NCBI GenBank assembly: GCA_022774645.1
Contig: JALFKQ010000026.1
Location: forward strand, 156,942-220,941
Direction: 5' to 3'
Origin: Mycoplasmatota bacterium
GTDB taxonomy: Bacteria > Bacillota_I > Bacilli_A > RF39 > UBA660
Length of the DNA: 64,000 nt
The notes beneath the pieces were generated by a model. It ran no database searches, had not been told where the DNA came from, and worked only from the letters and a program-made list of their open reading frames with translations. A program made the position numbers and the translations under genes. The number at the start of each line of letters is the position of its first letter. Position 1 is the first letter of the stretch. Below are positions 27,122 through 36,813 of this stretch, one piece after another.

Positions 27122-27161
27122 ATTATTTCCTTTCATATATTTTTAATTGATATTGCCTTTA

Positions 27162-28025
27162 CTATTTTACTCTAACAGTTTTTGAATAACTACCACAACT
27201 AATTGTATAATCTGTATATTCTGGATTGTTTTGATTGTAATATTGCATACCTTTTGATTTAGATATTTTTATATCACTATTAGTTGGAATATTTACTGTT
27301 TGTCCTTGCAATAACAAATTAGCTATATAATCAACATCACCACATGTACAAGAATACCCTTCTAGGTTATTACATATATTAACACTATCAAATGAAACTT
27401 CTTCACCATCTGGATAATATTTAAGCATTATAACAGATACACCATTGGAATTTGTAAATTCATTATTAACTTCAATAAGTATTGTTAACAATTCTGTTTT
27501 ATAATATTCGTTATTATCGTTTGTTATTTTTAAATCTAAATTAAAGAATGTAGAAATATCTTCTTCTTTATAGCCTTTATCATTATAATATTCTAACATT
27601 TCATTATAATATTTCTTTAACTCTAATTTAAAACTATCTTCAATATTTACTTGGCTATCATCTATAAGAGAAAAATCTTTTTTTAATAAATTGATATTTT
27701 CTTTTGTATACTTTTCTTTTTTATTTATAGTATCAGATTTAATATTAAGTTCAACATCATATGAAAAATTGTTTTTATTTTTATTTGATAACATTAATTT
27801 AAAGATAAAATCAATATTAATATATTCTACACTAGAAATGTCATTCATTTCTTTTTCAACACATTCGTTATTTATATCACATACTTTATATTTTGCAGAC
27901 ATTGTTTGCTTTGATACATTCATTTCGGTAAATGATAATGGTTCATTAATTTCTTCTTTTACTTTTGTTTTATCACAACCTGTTAAAAGCATTATTACCA
28001 ATAATAAGCTAAATATTTTTTTCAT
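27162..28025 (-). CDS. Lipoprotein of unknown function
   Basis: 287 residues from the second ATG (28025; AAGGA 8 nt upstream). Lipoprotein signal MKKIFSLLLVIMLLTGC with the lipidated Cys at about residue 17. The mature part is beta-rich and Asn/Lys-rich, with Cys pairs (VCDINNECVEK and CNNLEGYSCTCGDVDY) suited to disulfides outside the cell. Family not recognised. Convergence with nothing nearby suggests a single gene between the Nudix gene and clpB. Confidence 0.7.
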   Translation of the reverse strand: MKKIFSLLLVIMLLTGCDKTKVKEEINEPLSFTEMNVSKQTMSAKYKVCDINNECVEKEMNDISSVEYINIDFIFKLMLSNKNKNNFSYDVELNIKSDTINKKEKYTKENINLLKKDFSLIDDSQVNIEDSFKLELKKYYNEMLEYYNDKGYKEEDISTFFNLDLKITNDNNEYYKTELLTILIEVNNEFTNSNGVSVIMLKYYPDGEEVSFDSVNICNNLEGYSCTCGDVDYIANLLLQGQTVNIPTNSDIKISKSKGMQYYNQNNPEYTDYTISCGSYSKTVRVK

Positions 28026-28079
28026 AATTTTCATCCTTATTTAATAAATTTTATATAAATATTATATCATAATTAAAAA

Positions 28080-28106
28080 ATAAAAATCATCCTTTTGGGA
28101 TGACTT
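28080..28106 (-). terminator. Intrinsic terminator of clpB
   Basis: Minus strand TCATCC-CAAAA-GGATGA followed by TTTTTA. Confidence 0.75.
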
Positions 28107-30202
28107 TAATTAATTTCTAATTCATTATTAATATAATCTACTGTAATAGTAGTGTTAGATTTAATTTCATTATTGATAAGTTTTTTAGCTATTAATGTTT
28201 CTAGTTTATTATTAACAAGTCTTTTAAGTGGTCTTGCTCCATAATATTCATCATATCCATTATCAATAAAGTAATTTTTAGCGGTTTCTGTTAGATTTAT
28301 TTTTATATTTAAATCAATTAATCTGTGTTCTATTTCACTTATTATTTTATCTAATATTTCTTTTAGGTCTTCTTTAGTTAATTTATTAAATACTATTATT
28401 TCATCTAATCTATTAAGAAATTCTGGTCTAAAGTATTTATTTAATTCAGTTGTTACTTTGTCTTCTTCATTATCAATGATGTATTCACTACCTACATTTG
28501 ATGTCATAATAATTATTGTGTTTTTAAAGTCTACTGTTCTACCATTTGAATCAGTAAGTCTTCCTTCATCAAGTATTTGTAATAATAAGTTTAAAACATC
28601 TGGATGTGCTTTTTCTATTTCATCAAACAATACTATTGAATATGGGTTTCTTCTTACTTTTTCTGTAAGTTGCCCACCTTCTTCATATCCTACATATCCA
28701 GGAGCTGCACCTATTAGTCTTGATACTGAATATTTTTCCATATATTCACTCATATCAATTCTTACCATATGATGCTCATCATCAAATAGTTCATATGCAA
28801 GGCTTCTTGCTACTTCTGTTTTACCTACACCTGTTGGGCCTAAAAACATAAATGAACCAATTGGCTTATTTGGATCTTTAATTCCACTTCTAGAACGAAT
28901 AATAGCATCACTAACAAGTTTTAATGCTTTATCTTGACCTTTAACTCTCTTTTTTAGATTTTCTTCTAAATGTAATATTTTATCTTTTTCGCTACTCATT
29001 AATTTTGAAATAGGAATGTTTGTCCATTTACTTATAACACCTGCGATATCATCACTTGTTACAGTATCAGATAAAATATTGTTATCACCTTTTTTAGAAA
29101 GTTCATCTAATTTCTTTTTTAATTCAGGTAATATTCCATTTTTAATTCTAGCGGCTGTTTCTAAATCATAATTATTTTCAGCTTGTTCAAATTCAAATGT
29201 ATATTTAGAAATATCTGATTTAATTTTCTTTATAGACTCATTTATTTCTTTTTCTTCTTTCCATTTTGTATTTAATTCTTGTTCTTTGCCTTTTAATGTA
29301 TAAAGTTCATTGTCTATTTTTTCTAATCTTTTTATAGAAAGTTCATCTTTTTCTTTTTTGATTGCTTCTTTTTCAACTTGCAAAGTTAAAATTTTTCTTG
29401 TGATTTTATCTAATTCAGTTGGAACACTATCCATTTGTACTCTTATTGTTGCACAAGCTTCATCAATTAAATCAATTGCTTTATCAGGCAAAAATCTGTC
29501 AGTTATATATCTGTTTGATAAAGTCGCAGCTGATACTAATGCTTTATCTTGAATTGTTACTCCATGATATATTTCAAATCTTTCTTTTAAACCTCTTAGT
29601 ATTGTAATTGTATCTTCTACAGTTGGTTCTGATATTGTAACTTTTTGAAATCTTCTTTCAAGAGCTCCATCTTTTTCGATATACATTCTATATTCATTAA
29701 GTGTTGTTGCTCCTATAACATGAATTTCGCCTCTTGCTAACATTGGTTTTAATATATTACCTGTATCCATTGCTCCATCAACAGCACCTGTTCCTACTAT
29801 TAAGTGAATTTCATCTATAAACATTATTAAATTGCCTTCACTCTTTTTGACTTCATCTAATACTTTTTTAAGTCTTTCTTCAAATTCACCACGATATTTA
29901 GCACCAGCTATTAATGATGCCATATTTAATTCCCAAATAGTTTTATTTTTTAAACTTTCTGGTACATCACCTTTTACTATTCTTTGAGCAAGTCCTTCTA
30001 CTATTGCAGTTTTACCTACTCCTGGTTCACCAATAAGTACTGGATTATTCTTAGTCTTTCTAGATAATATTCTAGTTATACTACGAATTTCTTCATCACG
30101 ACCAATTATTGGATCTATTTTACGATCTTTAACCGCTTCATTTATATTACGACCATATTTTTCTAAAACATTTTCGTTTTCTTCATTATTCATATTAAAC
30201 AT
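28106..30202 (-). CDS. clpB: ClpB disaggregase lacking the N-terminal Clp_N domain
   Basis: 698 residues versus about 860 for full ClpB. It starts [24 protein letters not shown], directly at the first ATPase domain. Walker [16 protein letters not shown] and [15 protein letters not shown], Walker B FIDEIH and [12 protein letters not shown], arginine-finger regions and a long coiled-coil M domain (residues about 265-375) are present, so it is ClpB and not ClpC or ClpE. No ClpP-binding loop was noted. With DnaK it pulls proteins from aggregates. AAGGAGG precedes the ATG, so the missing domain is not an annotation error. The promoter carries a CIRCE operator, so HrcA control is expected. Confidence 0.95.
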   Translation of the reverse strand: MFNMNNEENENVLEKYGRNINEAVKDRKIDPIIGRDEEIRSITRILSRKTKNNPVLIGEPGVGKTAIVEGLAQRIVKGDVPESLKNKTIWELNMASLIAGAKYRGEFEERLKKVLDEVKKSEGNLIMFIDEIHLIVGTGAVDGAMDTGNILKPMLARGEIHVIGATTLNEYRMYIEKDGALERRFQKVTISEPTVEDTITILRGLKERFEIYHGVTIQDKALVSAATLSNRYITDRFLPDKAIDLIDEACATIRVQMDSVPTELDKITRKILTLQVEKEAIKKEKDELSIKRLEKIDNELYTLKGKEQELNTKWKEEKEINESIKKIKSDISKYTFEFEQAENNYDLETAARIKNGILPELKKKLDELSKKGDNNILSDTVTSDDIAGVISKWTNIPISKLMSSEKDKILHLEENLKKRVKGQDKALKLVSDAIIRSRSGIKDPNKPIGSFMFLGPTGVGKTEVARSLAYELFDDEHHMVRIDMSEYMEKYSVSRLIGAAPGYVGYEEGGQLTEKVRRNPYSIVLFDEIEKAHPDVLNLLLQILDEGRLTDSNGRTVDFKNTIIIMTSNVGSEYIIDNEEDKVTTELNKYFRPEFLNRLDEIIVFNKLTKEDLKEILDKIISEIEHRLIDLNIKINLTETAKNYFIDNGYDEYYGARPLKRLVNNKLETLIAKKLINNEIKSNTTITVDYINNELEIN

Positions 30203-30230
30203 AATCTATACCTCCTTAGTTACCGAACAT

Positions 30231-30259
30231 ATTATACACCAAAAATTAGCACTTGTCAA
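30231..30259 (-). promoter_or_regulatory. clpB promoter
   Basis: Minus strand TTGACA, 17 nt, TATAAT, both perfect. The -35 lies inside the CIRCE element, so repressor binding would block polymerase. Confidence 0.88.
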
Positions 30260-30272
30260 TATAGAGTGCTAA
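30246..30272. promoter_or_regulatory. CIRCE operator (HrcA binding site)
   Basis: TTAGCACTT-N9-GAGTGCTAA, one mismatch from the consensus TTAGCACTC-N9-GAGTGCTAA. It overlaps the clpB -35. Confidence 0.93.
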
Positions 30273-30324
30273 TTTATTTTTAATATTTATTTAATTATAA
30301 TCTTATGGTAATAATTCAATATTT

Positions 30325-31416
30325 TTAACTATTTTTATTACCAATATTCAATATCATTCCAATGCTTATCATACTCACTATTAGTGAACTTCCCCCATAA
30401 CTTATGAAAGGTAAAGTAACTCCAGTTATTGGTACTAGGCCTACTACTACTGATAGGTTTAGTAGTGTTTGAAACATAAGGAGGAATGATAAACCAAATA
30501 TTAAGTATTTTCCATATAAGTCATTACACTCAATTGATTTTTTTATTATATTATAAAATAGTGTTATAAATAATATTACTATTATTAAGGCTCCTATAAA
30601 GCCAAATTCTTCTGTTATTATCGAAAAGATAAAGTCTGTTTGTGGTTCTGGCAAATAGAAATGTTTTTGTCTTGAGCCTAGAAATCCAAATCCTAATAGT
30701 CCGCCTGGACCAATTGCATATAAGCTTTGTATCATTTGAAAACCACTGCCAAGAGGATCGCTCCAAGGGTTTAAGAATGATGTTATTCTATCCATTCTAT
30801 ATGGAGCAATTAATATTAAAACTACTATTCCTATTATTCCTAAAACTCCTAATTTTATAAATATTGAAAAGTCAGCTCCACTTATAAAAATTAAACCAAT
30901 TAGTGAACAAACTATAACCATTCCAGTACCAAAGTCTGGTTCAAGCATAATTAATCCAAAGAATAAAAGTATAACAGAAAATAATGGTATTATAAATTTA
31001 AATGTATTTCTTTTTATTTTGTCATTATTTGATAAGTATTTAGATGTAAATATAATTAATGATAGTTTAGTTATTTCACTCGGTTGAAATCCAAAACCTA
31101 ATATTCCAAACCAGCTTCTACTACCATTTCTAACTGAACCAATTCCTGGAATTAAAACTAAAACTAGTAGAATAAAACTAATTAATAAGAATTTATTTGA
31201 ATGTTTTTTATATAAATTATAATCTATTTTAGAAAAAATAAACATCATAAAAATACCAATTATTAAAAAACAAAATTGACTAATAAAATATTTATAGGCA
31301 TTTCCATATTTGAAACTAGCCCATATATAACTACTTGAATATATCATTATAACACCTATTATTGATAGTATTATTGTTATTATAATTATTATTTTATTTC
31401 TTTTAATAAAAATCAC
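30325..31416 (-). CDS. ftsW: FtsW/RodA/SpoVE-family peptidoglycan polymerase
   Basis: 363 residues with about ten membrane helices of the SEDS family. Conserved stretches: GIGSVRNGSRSWFGILGFGFQPSEITKLSLIIF, LEPDFGTGMVI, GSGFQMIQSLYAIGPGGLLGFGFLGSRQKHFYLPEPQTDFIFSIITEEFGFIGA and FISYGGSSLIVSMISIGMILNI. These proteins polymerise lipid II into glycan strands. The gene sits directly after mraY, which favours FtsW or SpoVE over RodA. No ATG occurs near the N-terminus: the choices are GTG at 31416, which overlaps AGGTGA, or ATT at 31407, 8 nt after AGGTGA, giving the typical KRNK start. Confidence 0.93.
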   Translation of the reverse strand: MIFIKRNKIIIIITIILSIIGVIMIYSSSYIWASFKYGNAYKYFISQFCFLIIGIFMMFIFSKIDYNLYKKHSNKFLLISFILLVLVLIPGIGSVRNGSRSWFGILGFGFQPSEITKLSLIIFTSKYLSNNDKIKRNTFKFIIPLFSVILLFFGLIMLEPDFGTGMVIVCSLIGLIFISGADFSIFIKLGVLGIIGIVVLILIAPYRMDRITSFLNPWSDPLGSGFQMIQSLYAIGPGGLLGFGFLGSRQKHFYLPEPQTDFIFSIITEEFGFIGALIIVILFITLFYNIIKKSIECNDLYGKYLIFGLSFLLMFQTLLNLSVVVGLVPITGVTLPFISYGGSSLIVSMISIGMILNIGNKNS

Positions 31417-31483
31417 CTATTCATTTAAGGATATGAATAAGTGATATTATTTATTATTAATATTAAATTTTTTGTTATTGTTC

Positions 31484-32476
31484 TTACATCCATACTCCAT
31501 AGTAAATGGCTATCATTCCAAGCATAAAACCAATAATTAAGAATAATTTTACTATGTCTGTTTCTTCCCAACCGAGTTTTTCGAAATGATGATGTATTGG
31601 TGTCATAAGGAATACTTTTGTATGGAATTTTTTTATTGCGATTAATTGTATTATAGATGATAATGCTTCCATTACGAATACTCCACCTATTACAGCTAAT
31701 GAAAGTTCGTGCTTTGTAAGTATTGCAATTGCAGCTAATGTAGCTCCTAGTGAAAGTGAACCAGTATCTCCCATAAATATTTTTGCTGGATGTGTATTAT
31801 ATACTAAGAATCCAAGTATTGCACCTACTAATATAAAACAAAATATTGCTATTTCTTGATATCCTTCTACCCATGTTGTTCCCCAAGTTATAATACCAAA
31901 GCTTAAAAAAGCAACTAAAGATAGGCCCCCCGCTAATCCATCCAGCCCATCAGTTAAATTAACTGCATTAGAAGAACCAACAAGTAGGAATAAGATAAAC
32001 AATCCATAAAACCAGCCCATATCTATATTTATTCCTAGTGAAGTTATTGTAACATTAGCATCTCCTCCACCCTTCATATAAATATAGAAGAACACAAGAG
32101 CTATTAATACTTGAACTAACAATTTTTGAGGTATTGAAAGCCCTGCATTGTTTTTTTCTTTTATTTTTAAATAATCATCTACAAATCCAAGTAGTGCATA
32201 ACTTATAAATACAAATATTATTATTAGTAAACTATGTGTTATTTCAAGACTACCCCTTAAATATAAAAATAGCATAGTTACTAATGTCGGAACTATAAAT
32301 ATTAAACCACCTAGTGTCGGTGTTCCATTTTTTGAAGCATGTCTAAATGCAGTGAATGCACTTATACTTTGTTTACATTTTAATTTTCTTAAAACAGGTA
32401 TTAAGAAGAAACCAAATATTACTGCTATAAAAAAGCCTAACATTAGTCCTAAAATACTTTTAGCAAGAATTAGCAT
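31484..32476 (-). CDS. mraY: Phospho-MurNAc-pentapeptide transferase
   Basis: 330 residues, ten membrane helices. Diagnostic motifs: SKNGTPTLGGLIF, LLGFVDDYLKIK, NAVNLTDGLDGLAGG, FMGDTGSLSLGA and the HHHFEKLGW loop near the end. It transfers phospho-MurNAc-pentapeptide from UDP to undecaprenyl phosphate, making lipid I. The usual dcw neighbours murD and murG are absent between it and the SEDS gene. It is probably cotranscribed with that gene over a 67-bp gap. Confidence 0.97.
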   Translation of the reverse strand: MLILAKSILGLMLGFFIAVIFGFFLIPVLRKLKCKQSISAFTAFRHASKNGTPTLGGLIFIVPTLVTMLFLYLRGSLEITHSLLIIIFVFISYALLGFVDDYLKIKEKNNAGLSIPQKLLVQVLIALVFFYIYMKGGGDANVTITSLGINIDMGWFYGLFILFLLVGSSNAVNLTDGLDGLAGGLSLVAFLSFGIITWGTTWVEGYQEIAIFCFILVGAILGFLVYNTHPAKIFMGDTGSLSLGATLAAIAILTKHELSLAVIGGVFVMEALSSIIQLIAIKKFHTKVFLMTPIHHHFEKLGWEETDIVKLFLIIGFMLGMIAIYYGVWM

Positions 32477-32559
32477 TTTATCACATCCCTTACTTTTATT
32501 ATACTTTATATAATTTACTTCTCATAATAATTTTACGGTTTTTATGTAAAGTTTATACA

Positions 32560-33483
32560 TTATAAATTTAAAAAAAAGTTTTCTAGTAACTTATTTTTAT
32601 CATAACCTTTTATTTTTATTCCGATATCTATATCGCTTAATTTATATATAATTTCTATTATTTCTTTTTCACTGAAGTTTTTCGTATTTTCATATAGTTT
32701 TTTAGCTACAAATGGATTTACTGATATTTTTGTAACTATGCTTGGCAAAGCCATTGTATTCATAAGTATTTTTATTTGATATAAATATCTAAATTGTTTA
32801 CTTAGTGCATCTACTATAACAGTTGCATCAGTAGTATCTTTTAATGTTTTATAAGATGTAAAACATGAGCCTATATTTTTACTCATGACTGCATCTAATA
32901 AATTGAACATTTCTTTTTCATTACTTTTGCTTATTACTGTTTCTACATCTTTAATAGTTATATTTTTATCATCTATTTTATAAAGCATTAATTTTTCTAT
33001 TTCTTTTAAAGCATAATCTCCATTATTTTCACATAAATTGAGTATTTTTTTGACAATATCATAACTCACATTAAATCCATTTTGTTTTAAGATATTTGTT
33101 ATAAATTCATGAGTAGCTTTATAATCCATTTTAACTATTTCATTTATAGTACATTTATCTTTTAATTTTTTAATAAGAGTATCTTTGTAATCTAGTTTTT
33201 CATCTATACATTTTAATATGATTACATTTTCATTCATATTGTCTATATATTTCATTAATGATTCTTTTTCTTTATCTTTTATTTTTTTGAATGTAAAAGA
33301 TGAAACTATTATTAGTTTCTTTTCATTAAATAAATCTACATAACATACTTCTTCTAATATTTCTCTTATTGATGTGTTATTATAATCATATTCTATTATA
33401 TTTTTTATATCTAATGAAGAAATAAGTTCGTTTATTTTCATTTTTAATATATTAATTTCATTTCCTAAATAAACATATATCAT
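32560..33483 (-). CDS. holA: DNA polymerase III delta subunit
   Basis: 307 residues with the HolA layout: MIYVYLGNEINILKMKINEL at the N-terminus, ATPase-like domain without Walker motifs (NEKKLIIVSSFTFKK, ENVIILKC), central QNGFNVSYDIVKKILNLCENNGDYALKEIEKLMLY and a C-terminal helical collar (ALSKQFRYLYQIKIL). Delta opens the beta clamp in the clamp loader. AAAGGA precedes the ATG. It lies 2 bp after the RnfC-like gene, so both may share a transcript. Confidence 0.9.
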   Translation of the reverse strand: MIYVYLGNEINILKMKINELISSLDIKNIIEYDYNNTSIREILEEVCYVDLFNEKKLIIVSSFTFKKIKDKEKESLMKYIDNMNENVIILKCIDEKLDYKDTLIKKLKDKCTINEIVKMDYKATHEFITNILKQNGFNVSYDIVKKILNLCENNGDYALKEIEKLMLYKIDDKNITIKDVETVISKSNEKEMFNLLDAVMSKNIGSCFTSYKTLKDTTDATVIVDALSKQFRYLYQIKILMNTMALPSIVTKISVNPFVAKKLYENTKNFSEKEIIEIIYKLSDIDIGIKIKGYDKNKLLENFFLNL

Positions 33484-33485
33484 AT

Positions 33486-34346
33486 CTAATCCTTTATTAT
33501 TACACTTCTTATACTAGAATCAATAACAAAATCTTTTATTTCATTTATTTCTTTATTATTAACTAGTATTTTTTTACCTTTATAAGCTATTTTTAAGGCT
33601 TTTAACAGTTCATATAATGAGGTATATAGTTTTACCTTAACTATTGTACTTTTACCATTATATATTGTAATAATTGTGTTATCATACATATAGTCTAAAT
33701 GTATTGCCTTATAAATTGCTAGTATTTCTTCTATACTATAAAATACTGCTGTGCTATCTTTAAATTTCTTGTTTGAATGTACTAAACAAATATTCATAAA
33801 TGCATTTATATACTTTTCATATGCATAAGCAGAATATAAATCATTTTTAGGTATACAAATATAACAATTTTTCATATTAAATATATTCATAAATTCATCA
33901 ATTGCTTCTAATATACCTTCATATGATTCATAATTAATAACCATATCTTTTAAATCATAATTTTTATCATATAATGAATTTACTACTAATGTTGTTTTAC
34001 TATTAATCTTTTTATTTAAATTATATTTTTGAAGTGAAGCTATAATATCACTTTTTTTAGTTTTGTTTATATTTCTAGATGGATTTAATCTTTCTCTTTT
34101 ATCTTTATAGTCATTCATAACAACCAATGTATTTCTTTTTTTATTATTAAATTCCATTTCTTTTAATCCGACTATTTGACCACTTACTGGACTAAAAATA
34201 TAACTTCCATCATCTTTAGTACCTAAGCTCATATTATGATATACTAATCTATTTTTATTTATTGTAAGTAATTCTTGATTATCAAATGGAATATAGATAT
34301 ATTCTGGTGTTAAATATGTTATATATTGTTGTACTTGTTTTTCCAT
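33486..34346 (-). CDS. RnfC-like protein without iron-sulfur or flavin domains (tentative)
   Basis: 286 residues, soluble. The N-terminus YIYIPFDNQELLTINKNRLVYHNMSLG...IFSPVSGQIVGLKEM...NTLVVMND matches the barrel-sandwich domain of RnfC/PduS, where the usual text is PLSQHIG...VSAPVHSSVSGKV...IEND. The following part LVVNSLYDKNYDLKDMVINYESYEGILEAIDEFM...CYICIPKND has the shape of the RnfC core (NGAECEPY...EGIKI). The Cys-rich cluster domain of true RnfC is missing, as are the NADH/FMN signatures and any other rnf gene. It may be a repurposed or non-redox relative. AGTAGGAG precedes the ATG; upstream of holA. Similarity was judged by eye. Confidence 0.45.
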   Translation of the reverse strand: MEKQVQQYITYLTPEYIYIPFDNQELLTINKNRLVYHNMSLGTKDDGSYIFSPVSGQIVGLKEMEFNNKKRNTLVVMNDYKDKRERLNPSRNINKTKKSDIIASLQKYNLNKKINSKTTLVVNSLYDKNYDLKDMVINYESYEGILEAIDEFMNIFNMKNCYICIPKNDLYSAYAYEKYINAFMNICLVHSNKKFKDSTAVFYSIEEILAIYKAIHLDYMYDNTIITIYNGKSTIVKVKLYTSLYELLKALKIAYKGKKILVNNKEINEIKDFVIDSSIRSVIIKD

Positions 34347-34443
34347 AATCTACTCCTACTAAAATATTATATATTAAAAATTAATATTTTAAAAGAAAAA
34401 TATGTATGATATACTAATATTAATAATAAGAGGTGTAAAAGAT

Positions 34444-36024
34444 ATGAAAAAGAAAATAATTATTTATGCGGTGGTTTTAACTTTTCTATTATGTATGGTA
34501 GTTTCAAGTATTTATGCATTTGCTACACTTGGAAAAAAGCCTAAAGTTACTCCTACTGACAAACCTACTATCCCAGTTATTACCGAAGACTATAGTGCTG
34601 TTACTTCAAAGTTGTTAAAAAAGTATGAGGGGAGAATTGCTTATAATAAAAAAACGAAAGAAATAATGGAAATAATAAATTATGATAACCAATACATTTT
34701 AGGTGTTGATGGTAAACTTTATCCAGATAAAATTAAATATATTAACACTGAGGAAGCAGAAGATGAAATATTAAAGTTTGGTAGATATGAAATTAGAAAA
34801 AATGAAGATAAAAACGATGATACTTTATATTATTATTATGATAAATTAAATAAAACAAAATCAAAAAGTTATAATTTTATTGAACCTGTTTATTACAAGA
34901 ATAACAAAACTCCTAGATATTTATTATTAAGTGAAAGTGATGGTACATCTGGTTTTCTAGATGTTAAAACAAATAAAGTTGTAACTCTTAATGATGAAAT
35001 CAGATCTTTACCTGAACTTGGAGATGAACTTTCTGGATATGGTGCAATTACTAATAATGAATATGAAATTGTTGCAATTAATAAAAGTGATAAATATGGT
35101 ATTATTAATTCAAGGGGTGAAATATTAGTAGACTTTATTTATGATAGTATGATTAGTTATAAAAATGGATTATTTATAGCTGAATTAAACAATAAATATG
35201 GTATTATCGATAAAAATAATAAAACAATTTTAAATTTTGAATACGATAGTTTATCTTATGCAGGTAAATATATTATAGTAACAAAGAATGATAAACTCGG
35301 TGTTTTAAATAATAAATATAAAACAATAGTTGATTATAGTATTAAGATAGATACGAAAGTAAATTTTATTAATATATATGGTAATGATACTCATGGTACT
35401 TATACTGCTATTTCTGAAAATAATTCTCTTCTACTTATGATTTATCCTAAAGGATACTTTTATGATGAAGGTGGTTTATTTATTAAAAAAGATGAATTTA
35501 CCAGAAACATAAATTCATATATTATTAGTTCTAAAGGAATTGATAGATCATTTACGGTAGAATCAAATATTGAACCATTATATACTGAGGATGATGATTA
35601 TACTAATGTTAAATACTACTACTCTATTTCTACCAATGATAATAAAGTAACTGTAACTTTTTATGATACTGATTATTATGAATATTATAAATATACTACT
35701 AAGAAACTTATTAATTCTAAATATAGTTATTCTGTTTATTTAATAAACAATATTTGTTATATTGAGATATATTATGAAGCAACTGGTAAATATGATTCTA
35801 TTTATTTAGATTTAACTAACTCAAAAGAAATAAGTGAAATAGATGCATTATATAAATATTTTGATAACGGATATGGTTATACATTAAAAGATAATGTATT
35901 AACGGTTTATAAAGATAAAGAAGAATTAAATAAATTTGAAAATATTAATACTTATTTAGGAAAATATTTATTTTCTACAACGGATGATGAAATAATTGAG
36001 CTTGAGTTTCAAAAGGCAAAATAA
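34444..36024 (+). CDS. Membrane-anchored WG-repeat protein
   Basis: 526 residues from the ATG at 34444, with AGAGGTG 8 nt upstream; the track adds 14 codons. One N-terminal membrane helix or uncleaved signal (IIIYAVVLTFLLCMVVSSIYAFA), then a Thr/Pro linker. The middle has several WG (KWG) repeat units such as YGIINSRGEILVDFIYDSM, YGIIDKNNKTILNFEYDSL and LGVLNNKYKTIVDY. The C-terminal third is Tyr/Asp/Asn-rich beta sequence. WG repeats form beta-propeller-like modules; function of the family is unclear. One of few plus-strand genes, single, with its own terminator. Confidence 0.8.
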   Translation: MKKKIIIYAVVLTFLLCMVVSSIYAFATLGKKPKVTPTDKPTIPVITEDYSAVTSKLLKKYEGRIAYNKKTKEIMEIINYDNQYILGVDGKLYPDKIKYINTEEAEDEILKFGRYEIRKNEDKNDDTLYYYYDKLNKTKSKSYNFIEPVYYKNNKTPRYLLLSESDGTSGFLDVKTNKVVTLNDEIRSLPELGDELSGYGAITNNEYEIVAINKSDKYGIINSRGEILVDFIYDSMISYKNGLFIAELNNKYGIIDKNNKTILNFEYDSLSYAGKYIIVTKNDKLGVLNNKYKTIVDYSIKIDTKVNFINIYGNDTHGTYTAISENNSLLLMIYPKGYFYDEGGLFIKKDEFTRNINSYIISSKGIDRSFTVESNIEPLYTEDDDYTNVKYYYSISTNDNKVTVTFYDTDYYEYYKYTTKKLINSKYSYSVYLINNICYIEIYYEATGKYDSIYLDLTNSKEISEIDALYKYFDNGYGYTLKDNVLTVYKDKEELNKFENINTYLGKYLFSTTDDEIIELEFQKAK

Positions 36025-36051
36025 AAACTTCACAAATGTGAAGCTTTTTTA
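36024..36051. terminator. Bidirectional terminator between the WG-repeat gene and yqeY
   Basis: CTTCAC-AAAT-GTGAAG with A-rich left and T6 right flanks; serves the plus-strand gene and, weaker, the minus-strand yqeY. Confidence 0.75.
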
Positions 36052-36501
36052 TTAATTTAATTTAGAACGAACTATTTCATTAACAGTTTTCATATCTGCT
36101 TTTCCTCTAAATATTGGTGTTAATTCTTTCATAATTAATCCCATATCTTTCATACTAGTAGGTTTGATTTTATCAAATACTTTATCAATTTCAGCAGTTA
36201 TTTCTTCTTTTGTTAATTGTTTTGGTAAATATTTACTTAGTAAATTTATTTCTCTTAGAAGATTATCTACTAAGTCTTGTCTATTACCTTTTTTAAATTC
36301 TTCTATACTTTCTTTATGAGTCTTAACTTGTTTGCTTACTATATCTATAACTATTTCATCACTACATGTATTTCTTTCCATTTTATTATTTACTAAATAT
36401 AAATCAATAGCAGACTTTAACAATCTTATTGTATTTAATGTTTCTTTATCGTGAGCTTTCATAGCTTCTTTCATATCATTTGATATGGTTTCATATAACA
36501 T
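36052..36501 (-). CDS. yqeY: GatB/YqeY domain protein
   Basis: 149 residues, full length for YqeY: MLYETISNDMKEAMKAHDKETLNTIRLLKSAID, then the helical domain shared with the GatB tail (YLPKQLTKEEI...GLIMKELTPIFRGKADMKTVNEIVRSKL). It is thought to act on tRNA-linked metabolism, but the true role is unknown. It follows rpsU by 24 bp, the same order as in Bacillus, with AAAGGAG upstream. Confidence 0.93.
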   Translation of the reverse strand: MLYETISNDMKEAMKAHDKETLNTIRLLKSAIDLYLVNNKMERNTCSDEIVIDIVSKQVKTHKESIEEFKKGNRQDLVDNLLREINLLSKYLPKQLTKEEITAEIDKVFDKIKPTSMKDMGLIMKELTPIFRGKADMKTVNEIVRSKLN

Positions 36502-36524
36502 TATTATCAGACTCCTTTATTTTA

Positions 36525-36716
36525 TTAATATCTTTGTTTATTGTGTTTTTTAGCATTTCTGATAGCTTCTTTTTTAGCTTCTCTTCTCTTAATGCCAGGT
36601 TTAGAATATTCTTTTCTTTTCTTCATTTCAGTAGGGATTCCACTTCTTTGAACTTTCATTTTGAAACGTTTTAATGCGCCCTCGATATTTCCGTCTTTTA
36701 CTTCTACGTGTGTCAC
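36525..36716 (-). CDS. rpsU: 30S ribosomal protein S21
   Basis: 63 residues from a GTG at 36716 with GGGAGGG upstream: VTHVEVKDGNIEGALKRFKMKVQRSGIPTEMKKRKEYSKPGIKRREAKKEAIRNAKKHNKQRY. This is the whole S21 family pattern. The track ORF adds 20 unsupported codons. S21 sits on the 30S platform near the anti-Shine-Dalgarno region. Confidence 0.95.
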   Translation of the reverse strand: MTHVEVKDGNIEGALKRFKMKVQRSGIPTEMKKRKEYSKPGIKRREAKKEAIRNAKKHNKQRY

Positions 36717-36813
36717 TATTTCTTCCCTCCCTTCATGACTATAATCGATTATAAAACAATTACCGCCAAATTTCAAGTAAAATTCTACAATTTTCTACAT
36801 ATTATTACTATTT

